From Acidobacteriota bacterium (GTDB lineage: Bacteria; Acidobacteriota; Aminicenantia; Aminicenantales; Aminicenantaceae), in contig JAUWSR010000200.1 of the NCBI GenBank assembly GCA_030609975.1, forward strand, positions 1 to 7,197: a stretch of 7,197 bases of DNA, written 5' to 3'. Both the position numbers and the translations under genes were made by a program. Shown in pieces: positions 1-6,040 of the stretch (the first letter of the stretch is position 1; each line of letters begins with the position of its first letter). The notes under the pieces are model-generated. The model saw only the letters and a list, made by a program, of their open reading frames with translations. It was not told the origin of the DNA and did not search any database.

Positions 1-75
1 GTTTTATTCGTGGTGGTTGCTTCAGTGATCGTGGCTTGGATCATAAAGCACGTACGTTCACTTGAGAAAGAATAA
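1..75 (+). CDS. C-terminal end of an unknown membrane protein (partial)
   Basis: Frame 1 is open from the window edge to a TAA at 73-75 and gives 24 residues. About 15 hydrophobic residues (rich in V, I, A, L, W) are followed by a basic and charged tail ending in SLEKE. This is the usual look of a last transmembrane helix with a short cytoplasmic tail. The stop is only 6 nt from the stop of the amidase on the opposite strand, so the two genes converge. No terminator hairpin fits in that gap. The family cannot be named from so short a piece, and the frame is supported only by composition and by the tidy gene end. Confidence 0.5.
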   Translation, partial: VLFVVVASVIVAWIIKHVRSLEKE

Positions 76-81
76 TTGTGA

Positions 82-1641
82 CTAATCGAATCTTTTGGGG
101 GGACGGCGGTGCTGGGTCTCCTGTTCGTAAGCATAAGCCACTTTGATCAGGTCGGGCTCAGCAAAGAGCTTCCCCACGATCTGGAGTCCTGCAGGGAGAT
201 CCTTGTGGGTAAAACCCATGGGGACATTGAGGGCCGGCATGCCTGTGTGTGGGGGGATGAGCTGGCTGTTATCGCCCGCAGGACTGTTGAAGTCACCTAT
301 TTTTACGGGAGGATTGCCCCAGGTGGGGTAGATGATAAAATCCACATTTTGATTAGCCATGGCCTCAAGTACAGCCTCTCGGAAGGCAATATTCTTTGGC
401 TCTGTATACAGGTCTTGGCAAGCAGGTTCCTCTTGGATCGGTACATCCAAGGCGCGGGAGATCCGTTTTTTATTGCGAGGATCATACAGGCCTTTGTTAT
501 AGACCTCGAGCAGGTTCTGTATTGGGGCTTTGTCACCGAGCGAAGCTAAGTAAGAATTGAGATCGTGCCGGAACATGTCGCACCATATTCCGTTCGTGAG
601 TCTGCCGAAATTGAGAATGGTAAAGGGGTCGACGACTTCGGCTCCAGCTGATCTCAGGTCTGAGATGGCATTCTCAAACAGCGCAAGGACTTCCGGAGCG
701 GTTGCGGGTCGTTCCGTATACAGCCGGAATACACCTATCCGCGCTCCCTTCAAGCCGGCTTTATCCAGAAACTGGGTATAATTATCAGGGATTTTTCCTT
801 CGCTTTTTTTTGTGATGGGATCGTTGGGGTCGTATCCGGCTATAACTTCAAGAACCCGAGCCGCATCCTCGACCGATCGGCACATCGGCCCACCGACATC
901 GTTTCGTAAATAGAGAGGGATGATCCCATCTCGGCTGGTCAGCCCCATGGTCGAGCGAATGCCTACCAGACAGCAGTGTGAGGAAGGACCACGGATCGAA
1001 TTCCCCGTATCGGTTCCCAGTCCTATAGTCCCGAAATTAGCTGCTACGGCCGCGGCCGTGCCGCCGCTTGAGCCTGCAGGCACTCGACTTAGGTCATAGG
1101 GATTGGCCGTGATCCCTGCGATCGAGCTCTGAGTATAATAGGGACTGAAGGCCCATTCCCCCATGTTGGATTTAGCCAGGACGATGGCACCGGCTTCACG
1201 CAGTTTTTGGACCTGGTAGGCATCGTCTGGGGGAATAAATCCCTCAAGTGCGATCGAGCCCCCTGTCGTCTGCAAATCGTAGGTTTCATAATTATCCTTT
1301 ACAATAACCGGGATGCCGTGAAGAGGACGCAAATTTCCAGTCTCCCGGAACTCCGCATCCAGTTCATCTGCTGTTTTCAGAGCGTCGGGATTTATGACCA
1401 CGATGGCATTGAGCCGGGTCGGCTTATCATATTTTTCGATCCTCTCCAAATAGATTTCGACCAGTTGGCGGCAGGTGAGGGTGCCGGATCGGTAGGCCGC
1501 GTGAATATCTCGGATGGTTGCTTCTTGGATGGAAAAACCGCTTGCAGTCATGTCTTTTTTTACGCTGCATGCTGCCACAAACGTTACCAGCAATGAGATG
1601 AAGACCACTCCATATGTAAAAGTGCCTGTTCTAAACATCAT
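82..1641 (-). CDS. Amidase-signature family amidase, predicted lipoprotein
   Basis: This 519-residue protein belongs to the amidase signature family, which hydrolyses C-N amide bonds with a Ser-cisSer-Lys triad. The triad is visible: Lys115 in PVIVKDN, Ser191 in AGSSGG as the cis-serine, and Ser215 in GTDTGNSIR as the nucleophile. The 24-residue spacing between the serines matches that of fatty acid amide hydrolase. Later text (LTSRDGIIPL, GGPMCRSVEDAARVL) resembles peptide-amidase-like members more than GatA, and no gatB or gatC is nearby, so a tRNA amidotransferase role is unlikely. Residues 1-24 are a signal peptide ending in the lipobox VAAC with Cys25, so it should be a lipid-anchored envelope protein. 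The usual Gly before the nucleophile is Asn214, a variant I also associate with proteobacterial homologues. The start is ATG at 1639-1641, with GGAG at 1647-1650 five nt upstream; the adjacent ATG at 1636-1638 is also possible. The substrate is unknown. Confidence 0.93.
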   Translation of the reverse strand: MMFRTGTFTYGVVFISLLVTFVAACSVKKDMTASGFSIQEATIRDIHAAYRSGTLTCRQLVEIYLERIEKYDKPTRLNAIVVINPDALKTADELDAEFRETGNLRPLHGIPVIVKDNYETYDLQTTGGSIALEGFIPPDDAYQVQKLREAGAIVLAKSNMGEWAFSPYYTQSSIAGITANPYDLSRVPAGSSGGTAAAVAANFGTIGLGTDTGNSIRGPSSHCCLVGIRSTMGLTSRDGIIPLYLRNDVGGPMCRSVEDAARVLEVIAGYDPNDPITKKSEGKIPDNYTQFLDKAGLKGARIGVFRLYTERPATAPEVLALFENAISDLRSAGAEVVDPFTILNFGRLTNGIWCDMFRHDLNSYLASLGDKAPIQNLLEVYNKGLYDPRNKKRISRALDVPIQEEPACQDLYTEPKNIAFREAVLEAMANQNVDFIIYPTWGNPPVKIGDFNSPAGDNSQLIPPHTGMPALNVPMGFTHKDLPAGLQIVGKLFAEPDLIKVAYAYEQETQHRRPPKRFD

Positions 1642-1671
1642 ACGATCTCCGCTTTACGTATTTACTATGTC

Positions 1672-1700
1672 ATATTAGTACTAGCTTGCTGTGTTGGCAA
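1672..1700 (-). promoter_or_regulatory. Predicted sigma70-type promoter of the amidase gene
   Basis: On the minus strand, TTGCCA (1695-1700, 5 of 6 matches to TTGACA) is followed by a 17 nt spacer and TAATAT (1672-1677, 4 of 6 matches to TATAAT). Transcription would start near 1665, leaving a leader of about 24 nt that carries GGAG at 1647-1650 before the ATG. The site lies in the 75 nt gap between the permease stop and the amidase start. Two small symmetric elements overlap it: CTTGC/GCAAG arms (1685-1689 and 1697-1701) and the palindrome TAGTACTA (1676-1683). Either could be an operator, but arms this short are weak evidence. Confidence 0.5.
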
Positions 1701-1716
1701 GGATAAGAAGGGATAT

Positions 1717-4287
1717 CTATTCGTAGCGCAGAGAATCTGCCGGATTGGTATTGGCTGCCCTTATCGTCTGATAGCTGACTGTTAGAATCGCGATAATCAA
1801 GGCCGCTAAGCTGGGCAGAATAAATATTTCCGGGCCGATCACCGTTCTTTGGGCATACTTTTCGAGAAATTTTTTCATGATGAAATATGCGGTAGGCCAG
1901 GCGAAAAGATTGGACAGCAGTACCCATCGAGTAAAGTCCTTAGTCAGCATGAACACCATCTCCTTCACCGTTGCTCCTACAGCCTTTCGGATGCCGATCT
2001 CTTTGGTTCGCCTCTCAGCCATAAATGAGGCCAATCCGAAGAGTCCGAGACAGGAGATCAATACGGCCAACAGTGCAAAATAACCGGCAATTTCCCCGGT
2101 CTGCTGCTCTGAGGTGTAGATGGTGTTGGTGAGGATTTCATTGAACATGAGTGGGTTAGCGGGAGTATCCGGTGCGAGTTGGGAATTGGTGTGTACGATA
2201 TAATCCAGAGTGTCGGATAGATTCTCAGGTCTGATTCGGGCGAAGGCCAGGGATCCGGAATCTGGCCTTAGCATGAAAACAAAAGGCTTGATCTCATGAT
2301 GGAGAGACTGAAAGTGGAAGTCCTTTAGAGCACCAATGATCTTGCCCTCCTTACGGAAGACCGATAGCCTTTTTCCAACCGGCGTGTCCATACCCATGAG
2401 TTTTGCCGCTGTCTCATTTACGATGTATGCTTCTTCTTGGTCAGTGACGTATTCTCGGGAGAAGGCCCGGCCTGCAATGATCTTCATATCGAGGGTTTTG
2501 AAGTAATCATAGCCTACATAATCCCAATGCATATTCACAGACTCGTCCGGCGGTTTGCCGTCCCAATCTACGGCACTGACTGTCGATCCGATGTTCCATG
2601 GCCCTTGCATGCTTCTGGTTACGCCCAAAATCTGAGGGTTTTTCAGCAGGTCATTTCGAAACGGCTCATATTGATTCTGTAATCCCTGACTCATTTGAAC
2701 CACGACCAGATTATTTCTCTCGAATCCCAAATCTGTGCTCATCATGAACCCGTATTGTTTGAGCACAACTGCGGTGCAAATGATCATAAAAATCGATAGA
2801 GAGAATTGAGCTACGACCAAGGTCTTTCTCAGCGTGCTTTTTATTCCAGCAGCAGTTCCCCGGATGATATTGCCGGGCTGCAGGGCTGACAGATAGAGCG
2901 CAGGATAGATCCCAGAGACGATCCCGGTCAAAAAGGCGAATCCTAAAAACCCAAACACAACGGTGGGTCTGAGAAGCAGGCCTAAAGTCAGCTGCTTGTT
3001 CAAAAGATCATTGAATAGTGGCAGAAATCCCATTAGAAGAAAAAGCGCGATCACCAGCGCAAATAGAGAAATCATCAAAGCTTCACCGGTAAACTGCCAG
3101 ATAAGATTGCTCCTGCGTGCCCCGACGATCTTGCGTATTCCTACCTCCTTTGCTCGTGTTGCTGCTTTAGCCGTGCTCAGGTTCATGAAGTTGATGCAGG
3201 CAATCAGCCACACACAGAGTGCAATGGCCGAGAAGATCACAAGGGACCGGATGCGCCCTTCGCCTTGCGGGGAATAGAGATGCTTTTTGGCAAGAGGATG
3301 GAGATGGAAATTCACCTTCATGGTTTCCGGCCGCATATGCTTTTCCACGATTGCGGTGATCTTCTTCTCCACCACAGAGCGGGTACTTTCTTTATGTAGC
3401 AGTACATATGTCTCAAGGGGATTTCCACCCCAATGATCCGGTTCCTTGAAATTAGGGGCAAAGGAGACCACAAAGGGGACAAGACAGTCGAACCGCAGGG
3501 AAGATTGAGAAGGCACATTTTGGATGAGGCCTGTGACCTGGAGATCCATTTGATCGTTGACGGTGAGAATTTGGCCGACCGGATCTTCGTTTCCAAAATA
3601 CTTCCTTGCCATTTTTTCAGTAAGTATTACAGAATAATTTTCCTTCATTGCCGTTTCAGGATTGCCCTGAATAAAAGGAAAGGAAAAAATGTCAAAGAAG
3701 GATGGATCGACCAAGCCGATGGCATCGTTCGTGAATCGTTTATCGCCATAGCTGATCTGGATTCCAGTTTCCGATTCATACCGGGCCGCTTCTTTAACTT
3801 CGGGACACTCTGTCTTGACGACTTTAGCTAAAGGATAATAGGAACCCATAAAAATCTGACTCGTGCCGTTTGAGTATTCAAGATTAGAGTAAACTTGAGC
3901 GATCTTTTCCCTATCGGTATGAAACCTGTCATATGACAGTTCATTCTGTGTCCATAAGAGAATCAACAGACACACGGCCATACCGATCGAAAGCCCTGTA
4001 AGGTTGATCAGTGAGTGGAGTGTGTGTTTTTTGATCGTTCTCAGAGTGATGGCAAAGGTGTTTTTGAACATCATCAATCTCCAATATAAGGCTGCAGACG
4101 CAAATCCCGGCAGGGATCGAATAATCTCTTTCCAGATCCAAAGGCCGGCATAGAGGCGACGGTGCTGCCTGTGTTCGTAAAGATGCTGGAAGCTGCCATT
4201 AATTTGAAGATGATCCGCTTTGGGCAGAATTCGGCTCAAAAGCCATTCGGCCGATCTTGGGATTTTCTTCCGGTCTTTTTGTTTCAT
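1717..4287 (-). CDS. FtsX/MacB-like ABC transporter permease with N-terminal prefix segment
   Basis: This 856-residue inner-membrane permease resembles the MacB/FtsX/LolC fold, whose members work with a separate ATPase in mechanotransmission, lipoprotein release or export. Residues 1-70 form a soluble prefix (PRSAEWLLSRILP, then a Trp-rich AGLWIWKEIIRSLP stretch) typical of permeases paired with PadR regulators. The core starts at about 73 (MFKNTFAITLRTIKKH). TM1 is near 91-113, followed by a periplasmic MacB-like domain to about 345. Helices follow near 350-372, 400-422, 441-466 and 489-508, then a second periplasmic domain at about 510-730. The last helices are near 735-757, 786-806 and 820-842. 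Both FtsX repeats carry the cytoplasmic signature: KEVGIRKIVGA (380-390) and KEIGIRKAVGA (762-772). The start is ATG 4285-4287, 5 nt after the PadR stop, with GGAAGA at 4297-4302 inside the end of padR. No ATPase gene is in the window, so the partner and the substrate are unknown. Confidence 0.93.
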   Translation of the reverse strand: MKQKDRKKIPRSAEWLLSRILPKADHLQINGSFQHLYEHRQHRRLYAGLWIWKEIIRSLPGFASAALYWRLMMFKNTFAITLRTIKKHTLHSLINLTGLSIGMAVCLLILLWTQNELSYDRFHTDREKIAQVYSNLEYSNGTSQIFMGSYYPLAKVVKTECPEVKEAARYESETGIQISYGDKRFTNDAIGLVDPSFFDIFSFPFIQGNPETAMKENYSVILTEKMARKYFGNEDPVGQILTVNDQMDLQVTGLIQNVPSQSSLRFDCLVPFVVSFAPNFKEPDHWGGNPLETYVLLHKESTRSVVEKKITAIVEKHMRPETMKVNFHLHPLAKKHLYSPQGEGRIRSLVIFSAIALCVWLIACINFMNLSTAKAATRAKEVGIRKIVGARRSNLIWQFTGEALMISLFALVIALFLLMGFLPLFNDLLNKQLTLGLLLRPTVVFGFLGFAFLTGIVSGIYPALYLSALQPGNIIRGTAAGIKSTLRKTLVVAQFSLSIFMIICTAVVLKQYGFMMSTDLGFERNNLVVVQMSQGLQNQYEPFRNDLLKNPQILGVTRSMQGPWNIGSTVSAVDWDGKPPDESVNMHWDYVGYDYFKTLDMKIIAGRAFSREYVTDQEEAYIVNETAAKLMGMDTPVGKRLSVFRKEGKIIGALKDFHFQSLHHEIKPFVFMLRPDSGSLAFARIRPENLSDTLDYIVHTNSQLAPDTPANPLMFNEILTNTIYTSEQQTGEIAGYFALLAVLISCLGLFGLASFMAERRTKEIGIRKAVGATVKEMVFMLTKDFTRWVLLSNLFAWPTAYFIMKKFLEKYAQRTVIGPEIFILPSLAALIIAILTVSYQTIRAANTNPADSLRYE

Positions 4288-4292
4288 ACGAT

Positions 4293-4616
4293 CTAGTCTT
4301 CCAGCGCTGGGAGCTCAAAGCCTTCCCACATCAATCTGTTTTGTTTTTCTATGGCAGCTAAAGCAGAATATCCTTTGCTAGTCAACGCATAGTATTTGAT
4401 CGGTTTTCCTCCGGGGGCACGGTCGGGCTTTTGCATCTGAGCTGCCAGATATCCATAATGATGCAGGCGATCCAAAGGCGCATAGATCGTCCCGACAGAG
4501 TAAGTTTTTCCTGTATATTTCTTGATCTTTTCTCGAATCGAGATGAGATATGCTTTATCTTTAAGGTGATATATAGCCAAGAGGATCTGCTCCTCTTTTT
4601 TCGTGAAGAGTTTCAT
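4293..4616 (-). CDS. PadR family transcriptional regulator
   Basis: This 107-residue protein is a short PadR-type winged helix-turn-helix regulator. Residues 5-35 form the first helices, SVGTIYAPLDRLHHYGYL (40-57) includes the recognition helix, and GGKPIKYYALTSKGYSAL (69-86) is the beta wing, with the Y-x-L-T-x-x-G pattern usual for the family. A single C-terminal helix (about 83-100) would serve as the dimer arm, as in short PadR proteins. The start at 4614-4616 has a strong Shine-Dalgarno, AAGGAG at 4623-4628, with a 6 nt spacer. The gene ends 5 nt before the permease start, so the two are almost certainly co-transcribed and probably translationally coupled. PadR proteins commonly repress their own operon and a neighbouring transporter, often releasing on ligand binding. 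The ligand is unknown here. An inverted repeat just upstream is a candidate operator. Confidence 0.93.
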   Translation of the reverse strand: MKLFTKKEEQILLAIYHLKDKAYLISIREKIKKYTGKTYSVGTIYAPLDRLHHYGYLAAQMQKPDRAPGGKPIKYYALTSKGYSALAAIEKQNRLMWEGFELPALED

Positions 4617-4622
4617 TTCCTG

Positions 4623-4628
4623 CTCCTT
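4623..4628 (-). promoter_or_regulatory. Shine-Dalgarno site of padR
   Basis: The minus strand reads AAGGAG six nt before ATG at 4614-4616, a near-consensus site. It fixes the PadR start and shows that the gene can be translated independently of the upstream M24 gene. Confidence 0.75.
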
Positions 4629-4637
4629 ATTCGTATC

Positions 4638-4670
4638 ACTTCGAAAAATTCGAACTTCATTAATAATATA
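4638..4670 (-). promoter_or_regulatory. Candidate padR promoter region with operator-like inverted repeat
   Basis: TTCGAA (4640-4645), AAA, TTCGAA (4649-4654) forms a symmetric 15 bp element that ends 23 nt before the PadR start codon and is separate from its ribosome binding site. Just upstream in the transcription direction, the minus strand reads TATATTATTA (4661-4670), which holds -10-like hexamers. A convincing -35 box is not visible. A repressor bound here would cover the likely transcription start. The sequence is not the ATGT-N8-ACAT consensus described for some PadR proteins, so its use by this regulator is inferred from position only. Confidence 0.4.
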
Positions 4671-4706
4671 CGCTGGAACAGCAAAAAGGTTACCATGAAT
4701 TTCAGG

Positions 4707-6005
4707 CTAACGAATCATACGGATTCGTTCGACCGGGGGGTAGGGGAACTCTATTCCCCGTTCGGTGACCATCACGCCATCGTGCATTAGGGCATATACA
4801 TGTTTCCCTTTGCCCCATTTTGGGACGGGCATATGCACCATGTATTCAAAAGTAAAGGTATGGTAGAGAGGTATCTTGAGATCACGGATCCAATCCGGGC
4901 CAAGAGGAGATATTCTGGGCGCTTCTGTCTGGAGGACGTCTTTTCCCAGAGCGTGAAAATCGATATGAATTTGAGTTTTATCCGGATCGGCATTTTTGTT
5001 GTACCTATCTTCATCGATGTAAACATACTCCGCCTCTTCCAATTTGCCGATGAGGATATCCAAAGTCTCACCTGCGGTGCGACCTGCTTTGATGTTTTTA
5101 CGGAATATCTTCCGGGCAGCCAGTGCATGCTCGAAGATTTTGTCTACTTCCGGCGGTGGGGCTGTCTCGCCTTCTTTGAGCACATAAGCAAGTCCGGTTA
5201 TATGTGTCGAATAGGTCCCGGCGCCGGCCCCGCAGATCAACCCGATCAAGTCCCCACTCTGGATCACATAATCATTATTGTTGTCTTCATTTCCATCCCG
5301 ATCTCTTACCCAGACATTCCCATCAATATCCTTTAGAGGAGTTACGCCAGGTACGATCTTAGCAAATTCTTCTTCTATCTTTTGTTCACTTATTTTACAC
5401 AGCTGTCCATAGATGACGATTTCGCTCATGACCCTTGACGACAAATATTCGATGATCAAATTCTCCGCTGAGACCAGTCTTTTTGCATATTTGTCTCCCA
5501 CGGCTGCAGTCAATTTGAGGTAATCGGTGTGAGATATTCCATCTGCTACGGCATACCTTTCCGAAAAATTGACTCCGATGCGTTGGGGGTTGCGTTCTGC
5601 TACGAACTCTCTAATTATATTTTCCCAGCCGGCATTTCCTTCAACAAACTCATCTTCAGCAACGAATATGTCGTAGGCTCCGCATTCCAAGATGGATTCA
5701 GAACTAAAGCCAAGAACCGCTCGTTCGATCCGATCTGCACCCCGATCAGTAAAAATGAGCACGCCGGATTCTGTTCCCAGGTCATCTGTCAGCGGATCCG
5801 GATCACCATCTCTCATCACATGGATCCACATATCGATCTTGTTATCCCGCATGATCCGGGGCAGCAAAAGGTCAAACTTTTCTTTTCGGATCAGATTCAT
5901 CATGTCTTCGTTTACCAATTCACTTCGTACTCGCACCTGTGCTTGCAGGCCAATAGATAGGAGTATTATGGAAAAGATAATGAATTGAATAACTGTTTTG
6001 TGCAT
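4707..6005 (-). CDS. Secreted M24-family aminopeptidase P-like protein with altered metal site
   Basis: This 432-residue protein has the creatinase/aminopeptidase P architecture. Residues 1-22 are a signal peptide (hydrophobic core QFIIFSIILLSIGL, then QAQ), so it acts outside the cytoplasm. An N-terminal creatinase-like domain spans about 35-195 (RIGVNFSERYAVADGISHTDY at 142-162), and the pita-bread domain about 196-432 (PGVTPLKDIDGNVW at 219-232, AYVLKEGETAPP at 273-284). Family members bind two metal ions through D, D, H, E, E. Aligned by eye, these positions are Ile257 (LICG), His268 (STHIT), His351 (DFHALG), Glu387 (FTFEYMV) and His408 (LMHDG); only the third and fourth are canonical. 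Ordinary two-metal proline peptidase activity is therefore doubtful. The start at 6003-6005 is chosen for the signal peptide and for GGAGG at 6013-6017 seven nt upstream. The gene follows the symporter by 35 nt and is probably co-transcribed with it. There are no frameshifts, so it does not look like a decaying gene. Confidence 0.85.
   Translation of the reverse strand: MHKTVIQFIIFSIILLSIGLQAQVRVRSELVNEDMMNLIRKEKFDLLLPRIMRDNKIDMWIHVMRDGDPDPLTDDLGTESGVLIFTDRGADRIERAVLGFSSESILECGAYDIFVAEDEFVEGNAGWENIIREFVAERNPQRIGVNFSERYAVADGISHTDYLKLTAAVGDKYAKRLVSAENLIIEYLSSRVMSEIVIYGQLCKISEQKIEEEFAKIVPGVTPLKDIDGNVWVRDRDGNEDNNNDYVIQSGDLIGLICGAGAGTYSTHITGLAYVLKEGETAPPPEVDKIFEHALAARKIFRKNIKAGRTAGETLDILIGKLEEAEYVYIDEDRYNKNADPDKTQIHIDFHALGKDVLQTEAPRISPLGPDWIRDLKIPLYHTFTFEYMVHMPVPKWGKGKHVYALMHDGVMVTERGIEFPYPPVERIRMIR
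4709..4729 (-). repeat. Perfect 8 bp hairpin overlapping the M24 stop codon
   Basis: AACGAATC (4709-4716) and GATTCGTT (4722-4729) are exact inverted repeats around a 5 nt loop. The element covers the last codons and part of the TAG of the M24 gene. The transcript could form a stable stem there. No U-tract follows directly; the first run of T is about 25 nt further on. It is therefore not a standard intrinsic terminator. It may be an mRNA-stabilising stem or a weak attenuator ahead of padR. Confidence 0.5.
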
Positions 6006-6012
6006 AGTAGAT

Positions 6013-6017
6013 CCTCC
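6013..6017 (-). promoter_or_regulatory. Shine-Dalgarno site that decides the M24 start
   Basis: The minus strand reads GGAGG with a 7 nt spacer to ATG at 6003-6005. It supports this start over the in-frame ATG at 6090-6092, which lies inside the symporter gene and would place 29 extra residues before the signal peptide. Confidence 0.8.
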
Positions 6018-6040
6018 AGGTTGAGTATTGAATATAAATC

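Noticed and set aside
109..549. Plus-strand reading frame of 146 codons opposite the amidase
   Set aside because: It is antisense to the conserved C-terminal part of the amidase, and its translation resembles no family I recognise.
82..1641. GatA subunit of the tRNA amidotransferase
   Set aside because: A lipoprotein signal, the peptide-amidase-like sequence after the nucleophile and the lack of gatB or gatC nearby argue against it.
1685..1701. CTTGC/GCAAG inverted repeat as a terminator for the permease
   Set aside because: The arms are only 5 bp, no U-tract follows, and the repeat overlaps the predicted -35 box.
4069..4287. Shorter permease start at the Met-Met pair (residues 72-73)
   Set aside because: The upstream 70 residues match the prefix seen in PadR-linked permeases, and the ATG at 4285-4287 is tightly coupled to padR.
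4800..5336. Plus-strand reading frame of 178 codons opposite the M24 gene
   Set aside because: It lies wholly antisense to a well-supported gene, shows no recognisable motif and has no convincing ribosome binding site.
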